DNA from: Egicoccus halophilus
GTDB taxonomy: Bacteria > Actinomycetota > Nitriliruptoria > Nitriliruptorales > Nitriliruptoraceae
Direction of reading: 5' to 3'
NCBI RefSeq assembly: GCF_004300825.1
Contig: NZ_CP036250.1
Coordinates: forward strand, 62,001 to 126,000
Length of the DNA: 64,000 nucleotides
Positions 45,712 through 57,074 of the stretch are shown piece after piece (the stretch's first letter is position 1; the number at the start of each line of letters is the position of its first letter). The notes under the pieces are model-generated. The model was not told the DNA's origin and did no database searches. It saw nothing but the letters and a program-made list of their open reading frames with translations. Both the position numbers and the translations under genes were made by a program.

Positions 45712-46537
45712 CCGCCCGGAAGGCCGAAGGGTTCAACGTCAACGCTGCCTGCGATGCCGCGGGGGTCTCCCGTTCGGCGTTCTACGCCTGGCTCGAGCGG
45801 CCCGCCGGGCCGACCGAGGCCGAGTGGGACGAGGCCCACCTGACCAACCAGATCCGCGACATCCACGCCGCATCGGACGGGACCTACGGCGAGCCGCGAA
45901 TCACCGCCGAACTGGTCGCAAGGGGTGGGTGGTCAACCGCAAGCGCACCGCCCGGCTGATGCGCCAGGAGGGCCTTGAGGGGCATCGTCCTCGCCGTCGT
46001 CGGTCGCTGACCCGCCCCGACCAGGGCGCGGCACCGATCGAGGATCTGGTCGGTCGCCGGTTCCAACCGTCGCTGCTCGACACCGTGTGGTGCGGCGACA
46101 TCACCTACATCCGCACCGGTCAGGGGTGGCTCTACCTGGCCACCGTGATCGATCTCGCCTCACGTCGGCTGATCGGCTGGTCGATGGGCGACCGGCACGA
46201 CGCGACCTTGGTCGTCGACGCGCTGCAGATGGCCGTCGCTGCCCGCGGCCGCAGCGCGATGGACGGCACGATCTTCCACCACGACCGCGGCTCGGAGTAC
46301 ACCTCGGACGCGTTCCGCACCACCTGCCGGCAGCTGGGGGTCACCCAGTCGTCGTCTCGGACCGGGTCGTGCCTCGACAACGCGGTCGCCGAGTCGTTCT
46401 TCGCGGCCTTGAAGGTCAAGCTGGTCCACCGGCTGCACTTCGCCTCACGGGCTGAAGCCCGCCGGGCGATCTTCGCCTGGGTCCACCGCTACAACCACCG
46501 ACGACGGCACACCACCATTGGGGGCCCTTCGAGATGA
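45708..46537 (+). pseudogene. IS3-family orfB (DDE transposase), frameshifted and 3'-truncated
   Basis: It begins with GTG overlapping the orfA stop. HTH_21-like sequence AACDAAGVSRSAFYAW is followed by a frameshift near 45930, then the integrase core with Asp in VWCGDITYI, Asp in HHDRGSEY and Glu in NAVAESFF. The tail RRRHTTIGG ends early at 46537, where ISL3-type sequence begins, so the 3' end is lost. It resembles the IS150-like group. Confidence 0.87.
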
Positions 46538-46594
46538 ACGTGGGTGGGCCGCTGCCGGGGATGCCGTGAGAGGGGTGTAGGGCCCGCGAGGATG

Positions 46595-46770
46595 GAGGTG
46601 TCTACGCCACCCATCCACGAGGCCCTACGTGACCCACGCTACCTGTCTGCTTGCCCTGCCCGAGTTCGAGATCGCCGACGTCTGGGAGTCGTCGAGGAGA
46701 CCATCGTCCGCATCGTGATGCCCCGCAGCGAGCGTCCCTGCACCCGTTGCGGCGTGCTCGCCCTGCAGCC
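46595..46770 (+). mobile_element. ISL3-family fragment (left end and transposase N-terminus)
   Basis: GAGGTGTCTAC at 46595-46605 is the inverted counterpart of 49853-49863. Downstream, plus-strand frames read HATCLLALPEFEIADV and then, in another frame, RPCTRCGVL, the zinc-binding N-terminus of ISL3 transposases. It stops abruptly at about 46770 inside a recombinase gene. Confidence 0.6.
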
Positions 46771-47447
46771 AGAGCTGGGAGATCTCAGCGAACGAGACCG
46801 CGCGTGGCGGGCGGGTGTCGTCTAGGCCGAGCATCGACGCGCGCCAGAGGTCGCGGGCGAACTCGCTCTCCGCGTCAGCGCCCTCGGCCAGGTCTTGCAG
46901 ATGCCGGTAGGCGTAGCGGAGCCGGCCGGCCGATGGTGCGAGACCCGGCCCGTGCTCGGCCGGTCTCGTTGGCTTCGGCCACCCAGTCCTGGATCGGGCG
47001 GTCCAGCAGCGACTCGACCCCGCCGTTGGACAGCAGTGCGACCAGCTGGTAGACCAGCACCGGGATCAGCCGCACCCGCCGTTCGTCGTGGCGGCGTTGG
47101 ATCGAGTAGGCGACCTCGAGCCGCAGCTGCAGGGGCAGCGCACGAAGATCGAACGCATCGGTGCGGTTCAACGTCTTGCCGCTGCGGATGGGGCCGGTCG
47201 TGGCGCAGTAGCCGGCCAGCGACGGCCGGCCCGCCAGCCGCCAGCGGTTGTAGTGAGCGTCGCACAGCTGCTTGGACCAGCCGCCCCGCTCACAGCCGAC
47301 GACCGTGCAGCGGCCGCGGGCGAACACCGGATGGTCAGGGTCGATGCGGATCAACTCGAGCTGGAACTCGGGGCGGACCGCAGCCAGAAGCTTGCCCAAC
47401 AGCGGTGAAGGGGCGGCGGGTCGGAGCGGATGGACCACGCTGCTCAT
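46771..47447 (-). pseudogene. Zinc-finger tyrosine recombinase, truncated and frameshifted
   Basis: The ATG at 47447 overlaps the stop of the upstream recombinase (ATGA). The N-terminus has a Cys/His cluster, CTVVGCERGG followed by LCDAHYNRWR, as in the larger partner of paired actinobacterial transposon recombinases. A frameshift near 46940 leads to RHLQDLAEGADAE and RAVSFAEISQLW, then the gene ends in ISL3 sequence at about 46770. The catalytic domain is missing. Confidence 0.65.
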
Positions 47448-48563
47448 CGGGGCTCCTCGGCCTGATCCCAGATGCCGACGCGGACGAGTTCGGCGCGGAC
47501 GTCCTCGACCGACAGGTGCAGGTACGTGTCGCAGGTCGTGGTCACCGAACGGTGGGTGAGCATCTTCGAGACGATCTCGATCGGGACCCCAGCCCGGATC
47601 AGCTCGGTCGCCCGCGTGTGACGCAGCAGGTGCGGGGTGAACGCGATCCCCGTGGTCGTCCGCAGCCAGCCGACCAGCTTGGCGACCGTCTGGTAGCGGA
47701 GCGGACGCCCCGCCGGTCCGGCCCACAGGTTGACGAACACGTAGTCGGAGTCGAGGTCGCCGTACTCGGTGTGCAGATAGCTCGAGTAGAGACCGACCAG
47801 CGGCGCGGAAACCGGCAGCGTGACCGCCGTGCGGGTCTTGGCTCGCGCGCCGTTGGCGTTGTCGGACCGCTGAACGATCGTGACCTCGCGCCGTCGCGAG
47901 ACGAAGTCGCCGTGACGTAGCCCCAGCGCCTGCCCGATCCGCATCCCGGTCTCGGCCAGCAACGCGAACAAGAACCGGCCGGTCACGCAGCCGCACGCAC
48001 GCGGCCAGGATCGTGGTGACCTCCTCGATCGTGAGGCTCCCCGGCAGCCGCCTCGGCGCTTTGAGCTTTACCGGCCGAGTCGGGATCGGCCGCCCCGCGG
48101 TGACGTGATGGAGGAACGGCTTGTAGGACCCGCGTGGGACCCGCCGCCACGCCACCAGGCTCTCGGCGAGCACCACGCCGCTACGGGCGTGGAAGTCGTA
48201 GAAGCCGAACACCGCGACCAGATGCCGGTTGACCGTGGACTCCGAACGGCGCGCGGCCGAGGCATCCAGCACGATCACGTTCTCCGCCGGGGCACGAAGC
48301 CAGCGGACGAACTCCGCCACGTCCTCGACCTCGGCGACATCCCAGGCGCGCAGCGCGAGCCACTCAAACCACAGCGCCAACGAGTGGGCGTAGGCCCGCA
48401 CCGTGTTCGGGGAACGCTCCAACGCTGCCAGGTGCGCGAGGAACCGCTCGGCCAGGGCGACCGTGGTCAGCTCGTCATCGAGCACCGTCCACGACTCGAC
48501 CCCGGTGACCGGCATCACCACCCGCTGCACCCGCACGTCCGTGCCTTCTGGCCCGGCCCACAT
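47444..48563 (-). pseudogene. Tyrosine recombinase/integrase with a CCGG-duplication frameshift
   Basis: The N-terminal SAM-like core-binding domain (ERSPNTVRAYAHSLALWFEWL) is followed by a catalytic domain with Arg in TGMRIGQALGLRHGD, HLLRHTRAT, LTHRS and the Tyr in CDTYLHL. The two parts are in different frames. Near 47975-47983 a repeated CCGG (CCGGCCGG) appears to add four bases; removing one copy joins RLRD to RFLFALLAETG. The gene pairs with the zinc-finger recombinase downstream, as in multi-recombinase transposons of the Tn554 type. Confidence 0.75.
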
Positions 48564-48619
48564 GGTGGTCGAGTTGACGAGGTCTACACCCGCGCCGCCG
48601 CCACGTGGGGGACGTCGAA

Positions 48620-49863
48620 CACGCGCTCCAGATAACGCGTCGTCGACGGGGCCGCACCGCTCCGTCAGCCACGTCGACGACACCCCGAACAGGACTCCCG
48701 ATAATCGCGGACTCGGTCGCCGCGTTGGTGGCGCGGGTGTCGAAGACCGCGAGCACCTCTTCCTGCCAGGTGTCGAGCGTGCGGGCCAGCCGCAGGATCT
48801 CGTCGATCTCGCCTCCACGGCCCACTCGTAGAAGGCGATCAGTCGGCGGTGGGCGGTGTCGCGGGTGCGGCGTACATCTGGCGGAGCAGGTCGACCGCGA
48901 TCCACGCGGAGCCGACCTCGTCGTCGGTGTCCGCGGCACGCAGCCGGTCGAGATCTTGGCGAGGCGGTCCTCGTCGAGGCGTTCACGGCCGACGCGCAAC
49001 ACACACCGGAGCTTGAACAGCGTATCGTCCTTGCGGCCGCGGTGGCCGTGGATCTGCTGCTGGCGACGTCGACGGACCTCGTCCATCATCTTCAACGCCA
49101 ACCGCACCAGATGGAACGCGTCGGCGACCACGACCGCGGCCTCGAGGGTGTCGGCGGCTGACTTGAACCCCGATGAACAGATCGCAGGCGACCACGGTCG
49201 CGTCGGGGGCGTGTTCGGCCAGCAACGCGGCCGCAAAGGCCTGGTCGCGGCCCTGGGTGACGGCGACGACCAGGCTGGTCTCCAGGCACCAGCGCGGTCA
49301 GAAACTGACGGTGGCGTCGGTGAGTCGACCAGTGGTCATCACCGTCTCGTCGATTCCCACCCGCGTCGGGTTGACCGGCACGACCAGGTCGGCGGCAGCG
49401 AGCACGGCCCGCATCACCGTCCACCACCCGACCCCGAACTCCTTGCGGATCTGGTCCACGGGGACGTTGCCAGCCGACATCGCCACGGCTGCCCGCGCCG
49501 CCGCTCGCGACCAGACTGCGCCGGGCGCGATCGACGCGGCCCGCTCGGCGAAGGTGCCGCAGCCCTCGATGCAGGCCAGCAGCCGCTTGTGCCACACCAC
49601 CCTCGTGGCGCGCCAGGCAACGGGCAGGTGACGGACGGTGTGACGTCGCCGGTCGTGGATGCGGTGCTCGTCCAGCACGCCGCAGCGGGTGCACGGCTGG
49701 ATGTTCCCAAGCTACCCCTGTTCAGGGTGGAGCGAGCTGCTGCTTGCCCTGCCCGAGTTCGTCCTGACCGACGCTCACATCGATGGTGACGACGAGCTCT
49801 TCGCCCATGTCGAGCTGCCCCGCGACGCGTACGGCCTCGGTAGCTCGGTGGGGTAGACACCTC
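48620..49863 (-). pseudogene. ISL3-family transposase remnant
   Basis: Minus-strand pieces in several frames give CTRCGVLDEHRIHDRR, then FGVGWWTVMRAV and RVGIDETVMTTGR, then DAFHLVRLALKMMDEVRRR with GHRGRKDDTLFKLR, and finally EILRLARTLDTWQEEVLAVFD and ATESAIIG. That is the order of an ISL3 transposase, broken by frameshifts. The inverted-repeat end is GAGGTGTCTAC at 49853-49863. Between 49740 and 49856 the plus strand carries LLALPEFVLTDAHID, an ISL3 N-terminus in the opposite sense, so two copies are spliced head to head. Confidence 0.75.
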
Positions 49864-49924
49864 GAGCATCGAGGCCGTACGTGTCTTCACCAAGCCTCCG
49901 AGACCGGCTCACCCACCACCGTGG

Positions 49925-50445
49925 CGAAGTCCCCACATTCGCCAGCTCGACCGTGTGACCGAGACGATGCTACCCGTGCGTGGGCCGCCGGAGCGGGACC
50001 GGGTGATGCCGACCTGATCGTGGACGTGGACTCCACGGTCTGTGAGGTCCACGGCTACGCCAAGCAGGGCGCCGCCTACGGCTACACCCACCAGCTCGGG
50101 CTGCCCCCGCTGCTGGCCACGCGCGCGGACACCGGCGAGGTCCTGCACGCCCGGATGCGCAAAGGGACGGCGAGCACCGGCCGGGGGGCGCAGCGGTTCG
50201 TGCGCGAGACCATCGGTCGCGTCCGACGTGCCGGAGCCACGGGCACGATCGTATTCCGGACCGACTCGGGGTTCTGGTCGGCGAAGGTCATCGAGGCGTG
50301 CACCAACCACGACGCGCAGTTCTCCATCACCGTGCGCCGAACCTCCAAGATCGTCGCGGCGATCGACGCCATCGACGATGAGCCTGGACCGACATCGCCT
50401 ACACCAAGGGCGGCAGAGCCCAGGTCGCGTGTGAGCGACGCGCCT
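49925..50445 (+). pseudogene. IS1380-family transposase, central remnant
   Basis: The plus-strand frame holds HIRQLDRVTE, then after a frameshift RAWAAGAGPGDADLIVDVDSTVCEVHGYAKQGAAYGYTHQ and TDSGFWSAKVIEAC. These are the catalytic-core segments of IS1380 transposases (Asp in DVDSTVCE and in FRTDSGFW). A further frameshift near 50385 leads to TDIAYTKGGRAQVA and the element ends. The N-terminal part is at 45.2 kb. Confidence 0.8.
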
Positions 50446-50464
50446 GACCGCCCGGGCGCCGCCG

Positions 50465-51487
50465 TCAGCGCCAGCCGAGCGCGGGCGCGACGTGGGTGAG
50501 GATGCTCTCGAGCACGTGGGCGTTGTAGTCGACGCCGAGCTGGTTGGGCACCGTCAGCAGCAGCGTGTCGGCGGCCTGGATCGCCTCGTCGGCACGCAGC
50601 TGCTCGACCAGCACGTCCGGCTCCGCGGCGTACGAGCGCCCGAAGATGGCGCGGGTGCGCTCGTCGAGCATGCCGACGTGGTCGCGCGAGGCGCCGCTGG
50701 CACCGAAGTAGGCGCGGTCGAGGTCGCTGGTCAACGCGAAGATGCTGCGGCTGACCGACACCCGCGGTTCGCTCTCGTGCCCGGCCTCGGCCCACGCCTG
50801 CCGGTAGACCTCGATCTGCTTGCGCTGCTGGACGTGGAACGGCTCGCCGGTCTCGTCGTCCTTGAGCGTGGAGCTCTGCAGGTTCATCCCGAGCCGAGCC
50901 GCCCACACGCCGGTCGCGTTGGACCCCGACCCCCACCAGATCCGCTCCCGTAGACCGGGTGCGTGCGGTTCGATCCGCAGCAGGCCGGGCGGGTTGGGGA
51001 ACATCGGCCGCGGGTTCAGCTCGGCGAAGCCTTCACCCTCGAGCGCCTCGAGCAGCACCTCGGCGTGCCGGCGACCCAGGTCGGCGTCCGTCTCGCCCTC
51101 GGCGGGCTCGTAGCCGAAGTAGCGCCACCCGTCGACGACCTGCTCGGGCGAGCCGCGGCTGATGCCCAGCTGCAGCCGTCCCCCGGCGATGAGGTCGGCG
51201 GCGCCGGCCGTCTCGGCGAAGTACAGCGGGTTCTCGTAGCGCATGTCGATGACACCGGTGCCGATCTCGATGCGCGAGGTCCGGGCACCGACCGCGGTCA
51301 GCAGCGGGAACGGCGAGGCGAGCTGCCGGGCGAAGTGGTGCACCCGGAAGTAGGCGCCGTCGGCGCCCAGCTCCTCCGCGGCGACCGCCAGCTCGACGGA
51401 CTGCAGCAGCGCGTCGGCGGCCGTACGCACGTGGGAGCCGGGCTGCGGCGTCCAGTGCCCGAACGAGAGGAATCCGATGGTCTTCAT
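50465..51487 (-). CDS. LLM-class flavin-dependent oxidoreductase
   Basis: This is a 340-residue bacterial-luciferase-like TIM barrel: GADGAYFRVHHFARQLASPFPLL near residue 45, EIGTGVIDMRYENPLY, and GRLQLGISRGSPEQVVDG with the phosphate-binding stretch. The ATG at 51487 has only a weak ribosome site. Members use FMN or F420; with fbiC nearby either is possible. It begins the backbone region right of the IS elements. Confidence 0.88.
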   Translation of the reverse strand: MKTIGFLSFGHWTPQPGSHVRTAADALLQSVELAVAAEELGADGAYFRVHHFARQLASPFPLLTAVGARTSRIEIGTGVIDMRYENPLYFAETAGAADLIAGGRLQLGISRGSPEQVVDGWRYFGYEPAEGETDADLGRRHAEVLLEALEGEGFAELNPRPMFPNPPGLLRIEPHAPGLRERIWWGSGSNATGVWAARLGMNLQSSTLKDDETGEPFHVQQRKQIEVYRQAWAEAGHESEPRVSVSRSIFALTSDLDRAYFGASGASRDHVGMLDERTRAIFGRSYAAEPDVLVEQLRADEAIQAADTLLLTVPNQLGVDYNAHVLESILTHVAPALGWR

Positions 51488-51610
51488 GGGCGGGACAACG
51501 GGAAACCGTGCCTGCGCTATTCCCATCCCGCTCCCCTCCGTCCGCCGCCGCGAGCGAATCGCCGCAAGAACGGTCAGGCGCGTCGGACGCTGGCGGGCGA
51601 CACTCGCCCC

Positions 51611-52584
51611 ATGACCGAGAACGGACGTGACCGTCTGCGCGAACTGCTCGACGCGGTCCTCGCAGGCACCGACGACGCCGACGCCGCGGCCGACGAGGAC
51701 CCGCGCCGCCTGGGCGACATGGCCGACGACGCCGCGAGCTCGCCGTACCACTTCAGCCGGTTGCTGTCGCAGGCCACCGGCGAGCCGCCGGTCGCCATGC
51801 GTCGGCGCGTACTGCTCGAGCGCGCCGCCTGGCAGCTGGCCGACGGCACGTCGGTGACCGACGCGGCCCGGACAGCCGGGTACGCGTCGCTCGAAGGGTT
51901 CAGCCGCGCGTTCGCCCGCGCCTTCGGTCGCCCGCCGTCCAGCCCGACGGTCGGGAGCCACTGGCTCCCGGCCCCCAACGGCATCCACTTCCACCCGCCC
52001 ACGTCGCTGTGGGTCCGAGCCGAGGCCCAGCCGATGAACCCGCTCGTGGAACAGCTCGTCGCCCACGACCTCGACGACACCCGGACGCTGCTCGAGATCG
52101 CCGAGGGCCTGACCGACGCGGAGCTGCCGCCGTGCGTGCGCCGGGAGCGGTCCTGCTGTCCTGGGACGGGCCGGAGGAGTCGATCGCGGCGGTGCTGGAC
52201 CACCAGGTCTTCACCAAGGAGGTCTGGCTCGCCGCGATCGAAGGACTCGACCTGCCGCCACGCGACGACGCACCCGACGCCGCCCGCCTGCGGCAGCGCC
52301 ACGACGCGGTCGCACCCCGCTGGCTGGCAGCGGTGCGCGACATCGAACGCCGCCGGACCTGGAACGACCGGCTCGTCGACGCGTTGTGCGATCCCCCCGA
52401 GAGCTTCGTGCTGAGCAGCGTCGTGGCCCACGTCCTGACCTACGCCGCCCACCGGCGCCAGTCGGTCCGCGCGATGCTGACCGCCGCCGGCCACGAGGTG
52501 GACGACGGTGACCCGATCCTGTGGCTGCGGGCCCGGCGAGGCGAGACCGAACGCCGGGAGACCCCGCGAGGAGCGATCACGTGA
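51611..52584 (+). pseudogene. AraC-type HTH regulator fused to a DinB-like domain, frameshifted
   Basis: It starts MTENGRDRLRELLDAV. The HTH has SSPYHFSRLLSQATGEPP and ARTAGYASLEGFSRAFARAFG (about residues 30-115). A DinB-like part follows, but the frame changes near 52131-52147: EGLTDAELPP continues only in another frame as RAPGAVLLSWDG and DHQVFTKEVWLAAIEG to the stop at 52584. One base change would restore about 324 residues. It could be a real lesion or a sequencing error. Confidence 0.75.
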
Positions 52585-53123
52585 GCCGCACGACGTACTA
52601 CACCGCGAGCAGCCTCGACGGGTACATCGCCGACGCAGAGCACTCGCTGGCGTGGCTGCTGCGTCAGGAGCACGACGCGTCGGGTCCGCTCAACCACGCC
52701 GCGTTCCTCGCCCGTGTCGGCGCCATGGTGATGGGCTCGACCACCTACGAGTGGATCCTGCGCCACGAGCGCGGCAGGTGGCCCTACCCGCTGCCGGCCT
52801 GGGTGATGACCACCCGGGACCTGCCGACGATCTCGGGGGACGTGCGCTTCGCCCGCGGTGACGTCCGCGGCGTCCACGCCGGGATGCTCGCCGCGGCGGA
52901 CGGCAGGGACCTCTGGGTCGTCGGCGGTGGTGACCTGGCCGGACAGTTCGCCGACGCCGGCCTGCTCGACGAGCTCGTCGTGTCCCTCGCGCCGGTGACG
53001 CTCGGTGCCGGCGCACCGCTGTTGCCACGCGCGCTCGACCTCCGGCTCGAGGAACTGGCGCGCAACGGGGCCTTCGCCTGTGCGCGCTACACCGTCCTCG
53101 ACGGCGGGTCAGCCGCCCGGTAG
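52581..53123 (+). CDS. RibD C-terminal/dihydrofolate-reductase-like protein
   Basis: This is a 180-residue protein with TTYYTASSLDGYIAD at the N-terminus, MVMGSTTYEWIL, and VVGGGDLAGQFADAGLLDELVVSLAPVTLGAGAPLL near the C-terminus. These are the hallmarks of RibD-C/YyaP-type reductases using NADPH. GTG at 52581 overlaps the preceding stop and has GAGGAG upstream. The AraC-DinB plus RibD-C pair is a common small operon. Substrate unknown. Confidence 0.9.
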   Translation: MSRTTYYTASSLDGYIADAEHSLAWLLRQEHDASGPLNHAAFLARVGAMVMGSTTYEWILRHERGRWPYPLPAWVMTTRDLPTISGDVRFARGDVRGVHAGMLAAADGRDLWVVGGGDLAGQFADAGLLDELVVSLAPVTLGAGAPLLPRALDLRLEELARNGAFACARYTVLDGGSAAR

Positions 53124-53185
53124 GCGAGACGGGACCGTGCAGGCGCGAGGCGTCAGCTCGATCGCGACCTGCGCAGCGTCGACGG

Positions 53186-54391
53186 TCAGCTCGACGCCGC
53201 CGTGAGGTGTGACACCACGTGCTCGGCGATCGCGAGACTCGACGTGGCCGCGGGCGAGGGGGCGTTGCGCACGCTGACGATGCCGTCCTCGGCGAAGATG
53301 CGGAAGTCGTCGACCAGTGCACCGTCGGGTTCCACCGCCTGGGCACGGATGCCGGCGCGGCTGCGGACGACGTCCTCGGGCCCGATCGCTGGGACGTAGC
53401 GTGATGCCTTGCGCATGTAGGCCTGCTTGGAGAGCGAGCCCCAGACCTCCTCGGCTCCGGTGCGCCAATGGGTCCGCGCCAGGTGCCAGAACCCGGGCCA
53501 CCGCACGATGTCCGCGACGTCGGCCGGTCGCACGTCGGTTCGCCCGTAGCCCTCGCGAGCGAGGGACAGGACCGCGTTGGGTCCGACCTCGAGATCGCCG
53601 TGCACCCGCCGGGTGAAGTGGACGCCGAGGAACGGGTAGCGGGGATCGGGCACCGGGTAGACCATGCCGCGCACGAGTTCCCGCTTCGCGGCCGAGACGG
53701 TGAGGTACTCCCCCTTGAACGGCACGATGCGCGGGCCCCGGGGGGCGGCGAACAGTTCGTCGACGCGGTCGGACTGCAAGCCGGCGCACAGCACCAGCGC
53801 ACCGACCCGCCGTACCCCGTCGGGGGTCCGGACCTCGAGGGCGCCGTTGCGCCGTCGCACGCCGGTGACGGGGCTCGAGCGCAGGATGCGGCCGCCGGCG
53901 GCCTCGATGTCGTCGGCGAACGCCCGGGCCACCGCGACGAAGTCGGTGATCGCGGTCGCCGGCGAGTGCAGGGCGGCGAGACCGACGGCGTGGGGTTCGA
54001 TCTCGACGATCTCCCGGGCATCGACGCGTCGCAGCCCGGGCACCCCGTTCTCCCGGGCCGTTGCCTCCAACGCGTCGAGCCGGCCCAGCTCGGCGCGGTC
54101 GACGGCGACCACGAGCTTGCCGCACGCCTCGTAGGGCAGGTCGCGCTGGTCGCAGAAGTCCTGCAGCAGCGAGCGCCCCCGGGTGCACAACGCCGCCTTC
54201 AAGGACCCGGGCCGGTAGTAGATGCCGGCATGGACCACGCCGGAGTTGTGGCCGGTCTGGTGCGTGGCGAGCTCGGTCTCCTTCTCGAACACGACCACCG
54301 GTCGGCCCGGGAACCGCCGCGTCAGTTCCCGGGCGACGGCGAGGCCGACGATGCCACCGCCGACGACGCCCATGGGAAGTTCGTTGCTCAC
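53186..54391 (-). CDS. lhgO: L-2-hydroxyglutarate oxidase
   Basis: This is a 401-residue FAD-dependent DAO-family oxidase: GVVGGGIVGLAVAREL at the N-terminus, then THQTGHNSGVVHAGIYY, the strongly conserved LhgO segment. Near the middle FKGEYLTV and VPDPRYPFLGVHFTRR are also typical, and FRIFAEDGIVSVRNAPSPAATSSLAI closes the FAD site. It oxidises L-2-hydroxyglutarate to 2-oxoglutarate at the membrane. GTG at 54391 follows GAGGTGAGCA. Confidence 0.95.
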   Translation of the reverse strand: MSNELPMGVVGGGIVGLAVARELTRRFPGRPVVVFEKETELATHQTGHNSGVVHAGIYYRPGSLKAALCTRGRSLLQDFCDQRDLPYEACGKLVVAVDRAELGRLDALEATARENGVPGLRRVDAREIVEIEPHAVGLAALHSPATAITDFVAVARAFADDIEAAGGRILRSSPVTGVRRRNGALEVRTPDGVRRVGALVLCAGLQSDRVDELFAAPRGPRIVPFKGEYLTVSAAKRELVRGMVYPVPDPRYPFLGVHFTRRVHGDLEVGPNAVLSLAREGYGRTDVRPADVADIVRWPGFWHLARTHWRTGAEEVWGSLSKQAYMRKASRYVPAIGPEDVVRSRAGIRAQAVEPDGALVDDFRIFAEDGIVSVRNAPSPAATSSLAIAEHVVSHLTAASS

Positions 54392-54558
54392 TGCTCACCT
54401 CGGAAAGGCGCATCGGACCCGACGTGGGCCGCGGCCGACGGGACCGCGCTGCCGGACGGACGGCTCCCGGTTCCGTTTCTCCGCGCGCCGATCGCGATCG
54501 TCGGCCACCCTAGCGACGACGGTCACCGGCGCACGTCGCGACCGACTCGCCGTCGGCC

Positions 54559-54602
54559 ATGGGCCGCGATCCGAGAGGCCATGGGCCGCGATCCGAGAGG
54601 CC
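54559..54602. repeat. Tandem duplication of 22 bp
   Basis: Two exact copies of a 22-base unit beginning ATGGGCCGCGATCCGAGAGG lie end to end in the leader of the HATPase gene. Each copy supplies an in-frame ATG, but neither has a ribosome site. Confidence 0.95.
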
Positions 54603-54687
54603 GGGGGCCGGGGGTGGGCCGTGGGCCGGGAGGTGGCGCCGGGCTAGGCTGCGGGGGCGTTCCCTGTCCGCCGACGACGGAGCTCCC

Positions 54688-55338
54688 GTGGATGCGGCCG
54701 ATCCGGCGACCGCCCAGGTGGCCGGCGTCGCCGTCCACGAGTTGCAGCACGACCTGGCGCGCGCCCGGGCGTTGCTCGACCAGGTCGTCCGTTCCGAGGG
54801 TGAGCTCGCCCGCCAGCGGACGGCGAGCTCCCTCGAGGACCTGCTGCGCCGCATGGAGCACTCCGTCGCCGGGCTGCTCGGCGGCGATGCCGACGTGGCG
54901 GACCGCCGGCCGACGCGGGTCGGAGAACTGGTCGAACGCCTCGTGCGGGCGCACGACCCCGCGGGCGAACGCGTGTCGGCGCAGGTGCCCTCGTTGCTGA
55001 TGAACGTCGATCCGGTGAAGGTCGAACGGATCGTCGACAACCTGCTGGCCAACGCCCTGCACCACACCCCGCCCGACGCCCAGGTCCGCCTGCGGGTCTC
55101 GGTCGACGGCGGCGCGGCGATCCTCCGGGTCGTCGACGACGGGCCGGGCATCCCCCACGAGGTGGTCGCCCGGCTCGAGGGCGGGGGGCTCGAGGACGGC
55201 AGCCAGGACACCGTCGAGGTCCCCCGTGGACTCGGGGTCGTGGCCCGTTTCGCCCGCGCCCACGGGGGCCGGATGTGGATCACCGGACCGGGCGCACGCG
55301 TACACGTCGAGCTGCCCCAGACCGGAGGCCCGGGGTGA
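54688..55338 (+). CDS. Soluble HATPase (histidine-kinase-like ATP-binding) protein
   Basis: This is a 216-residue protein without membrane segments. Residues 15-75 form a helical stretch with [18 protein letters not shown], where an H-box could lie. The GHKL ATPase part has an N-box [18 protein letters not shown]1 [11 protein letters not shown] and G2 [18 protein letters not shown] at 54688 follows GGAG. No response regulator is adjacent. It may be a minimal kinase, an anti-sigma-like switch, or a degenerate sensor. Confidence 0.8.
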   Translation: MDAADPATAQVAGVAVHELQHDLARARALLDQVVRSEGELARQRTASSLEDLLRRMEHSVAGLLGGDADVADRRPTRVGELVERLVRAHDPAGERVSAQVPSLLMNVDPVKVERIVDNLLANALHHTPPDAQVRLRVSVDGGAAILRVVDDGPGIPHEVVARLEGGGLEDGSQDTVEVPRGLGVVARFARAHGGRMWITGPGARVHVELPQTGGPG

Positions 55339-55429
55339 GCGTCGCGGGTGGAGCGGACGTCCTCCGACACCTCGTACGACGCGGAGCCGACCCGCGGCTG
55401 CGCGAGCGCCGCCCGTCACAGGAGCGGAC

Positions 55430-57046
<1,617 letters not shown>

Positions 57047-57074
57047 CGACCGAGGAGCGGCGGTCGCGAGCGCG

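Larger units (their letters stand above)
45138..50445. mobile_element. Insertion-sequence graveyard bounding the catabolic island
   Basis: This stretch holds, in order, an IS1380 N-terminal remnant, a decayed IS3 element, an ISL3 end, a pair of tyrosine recombinases, a second ISL3 transposase remnant and an IS1380 central remnant. No element has an intact transposase frame. To the left are low-frequency catabolic genes; to the right are core metabolic genes. Confidence 0.85.

Noticed and set aside
45138-50445. Composite transposon carrying the catabolic genes
   Set aside because: No matching insertion sequence is seen at the left side of the island within the window, and all transposases here are broken.
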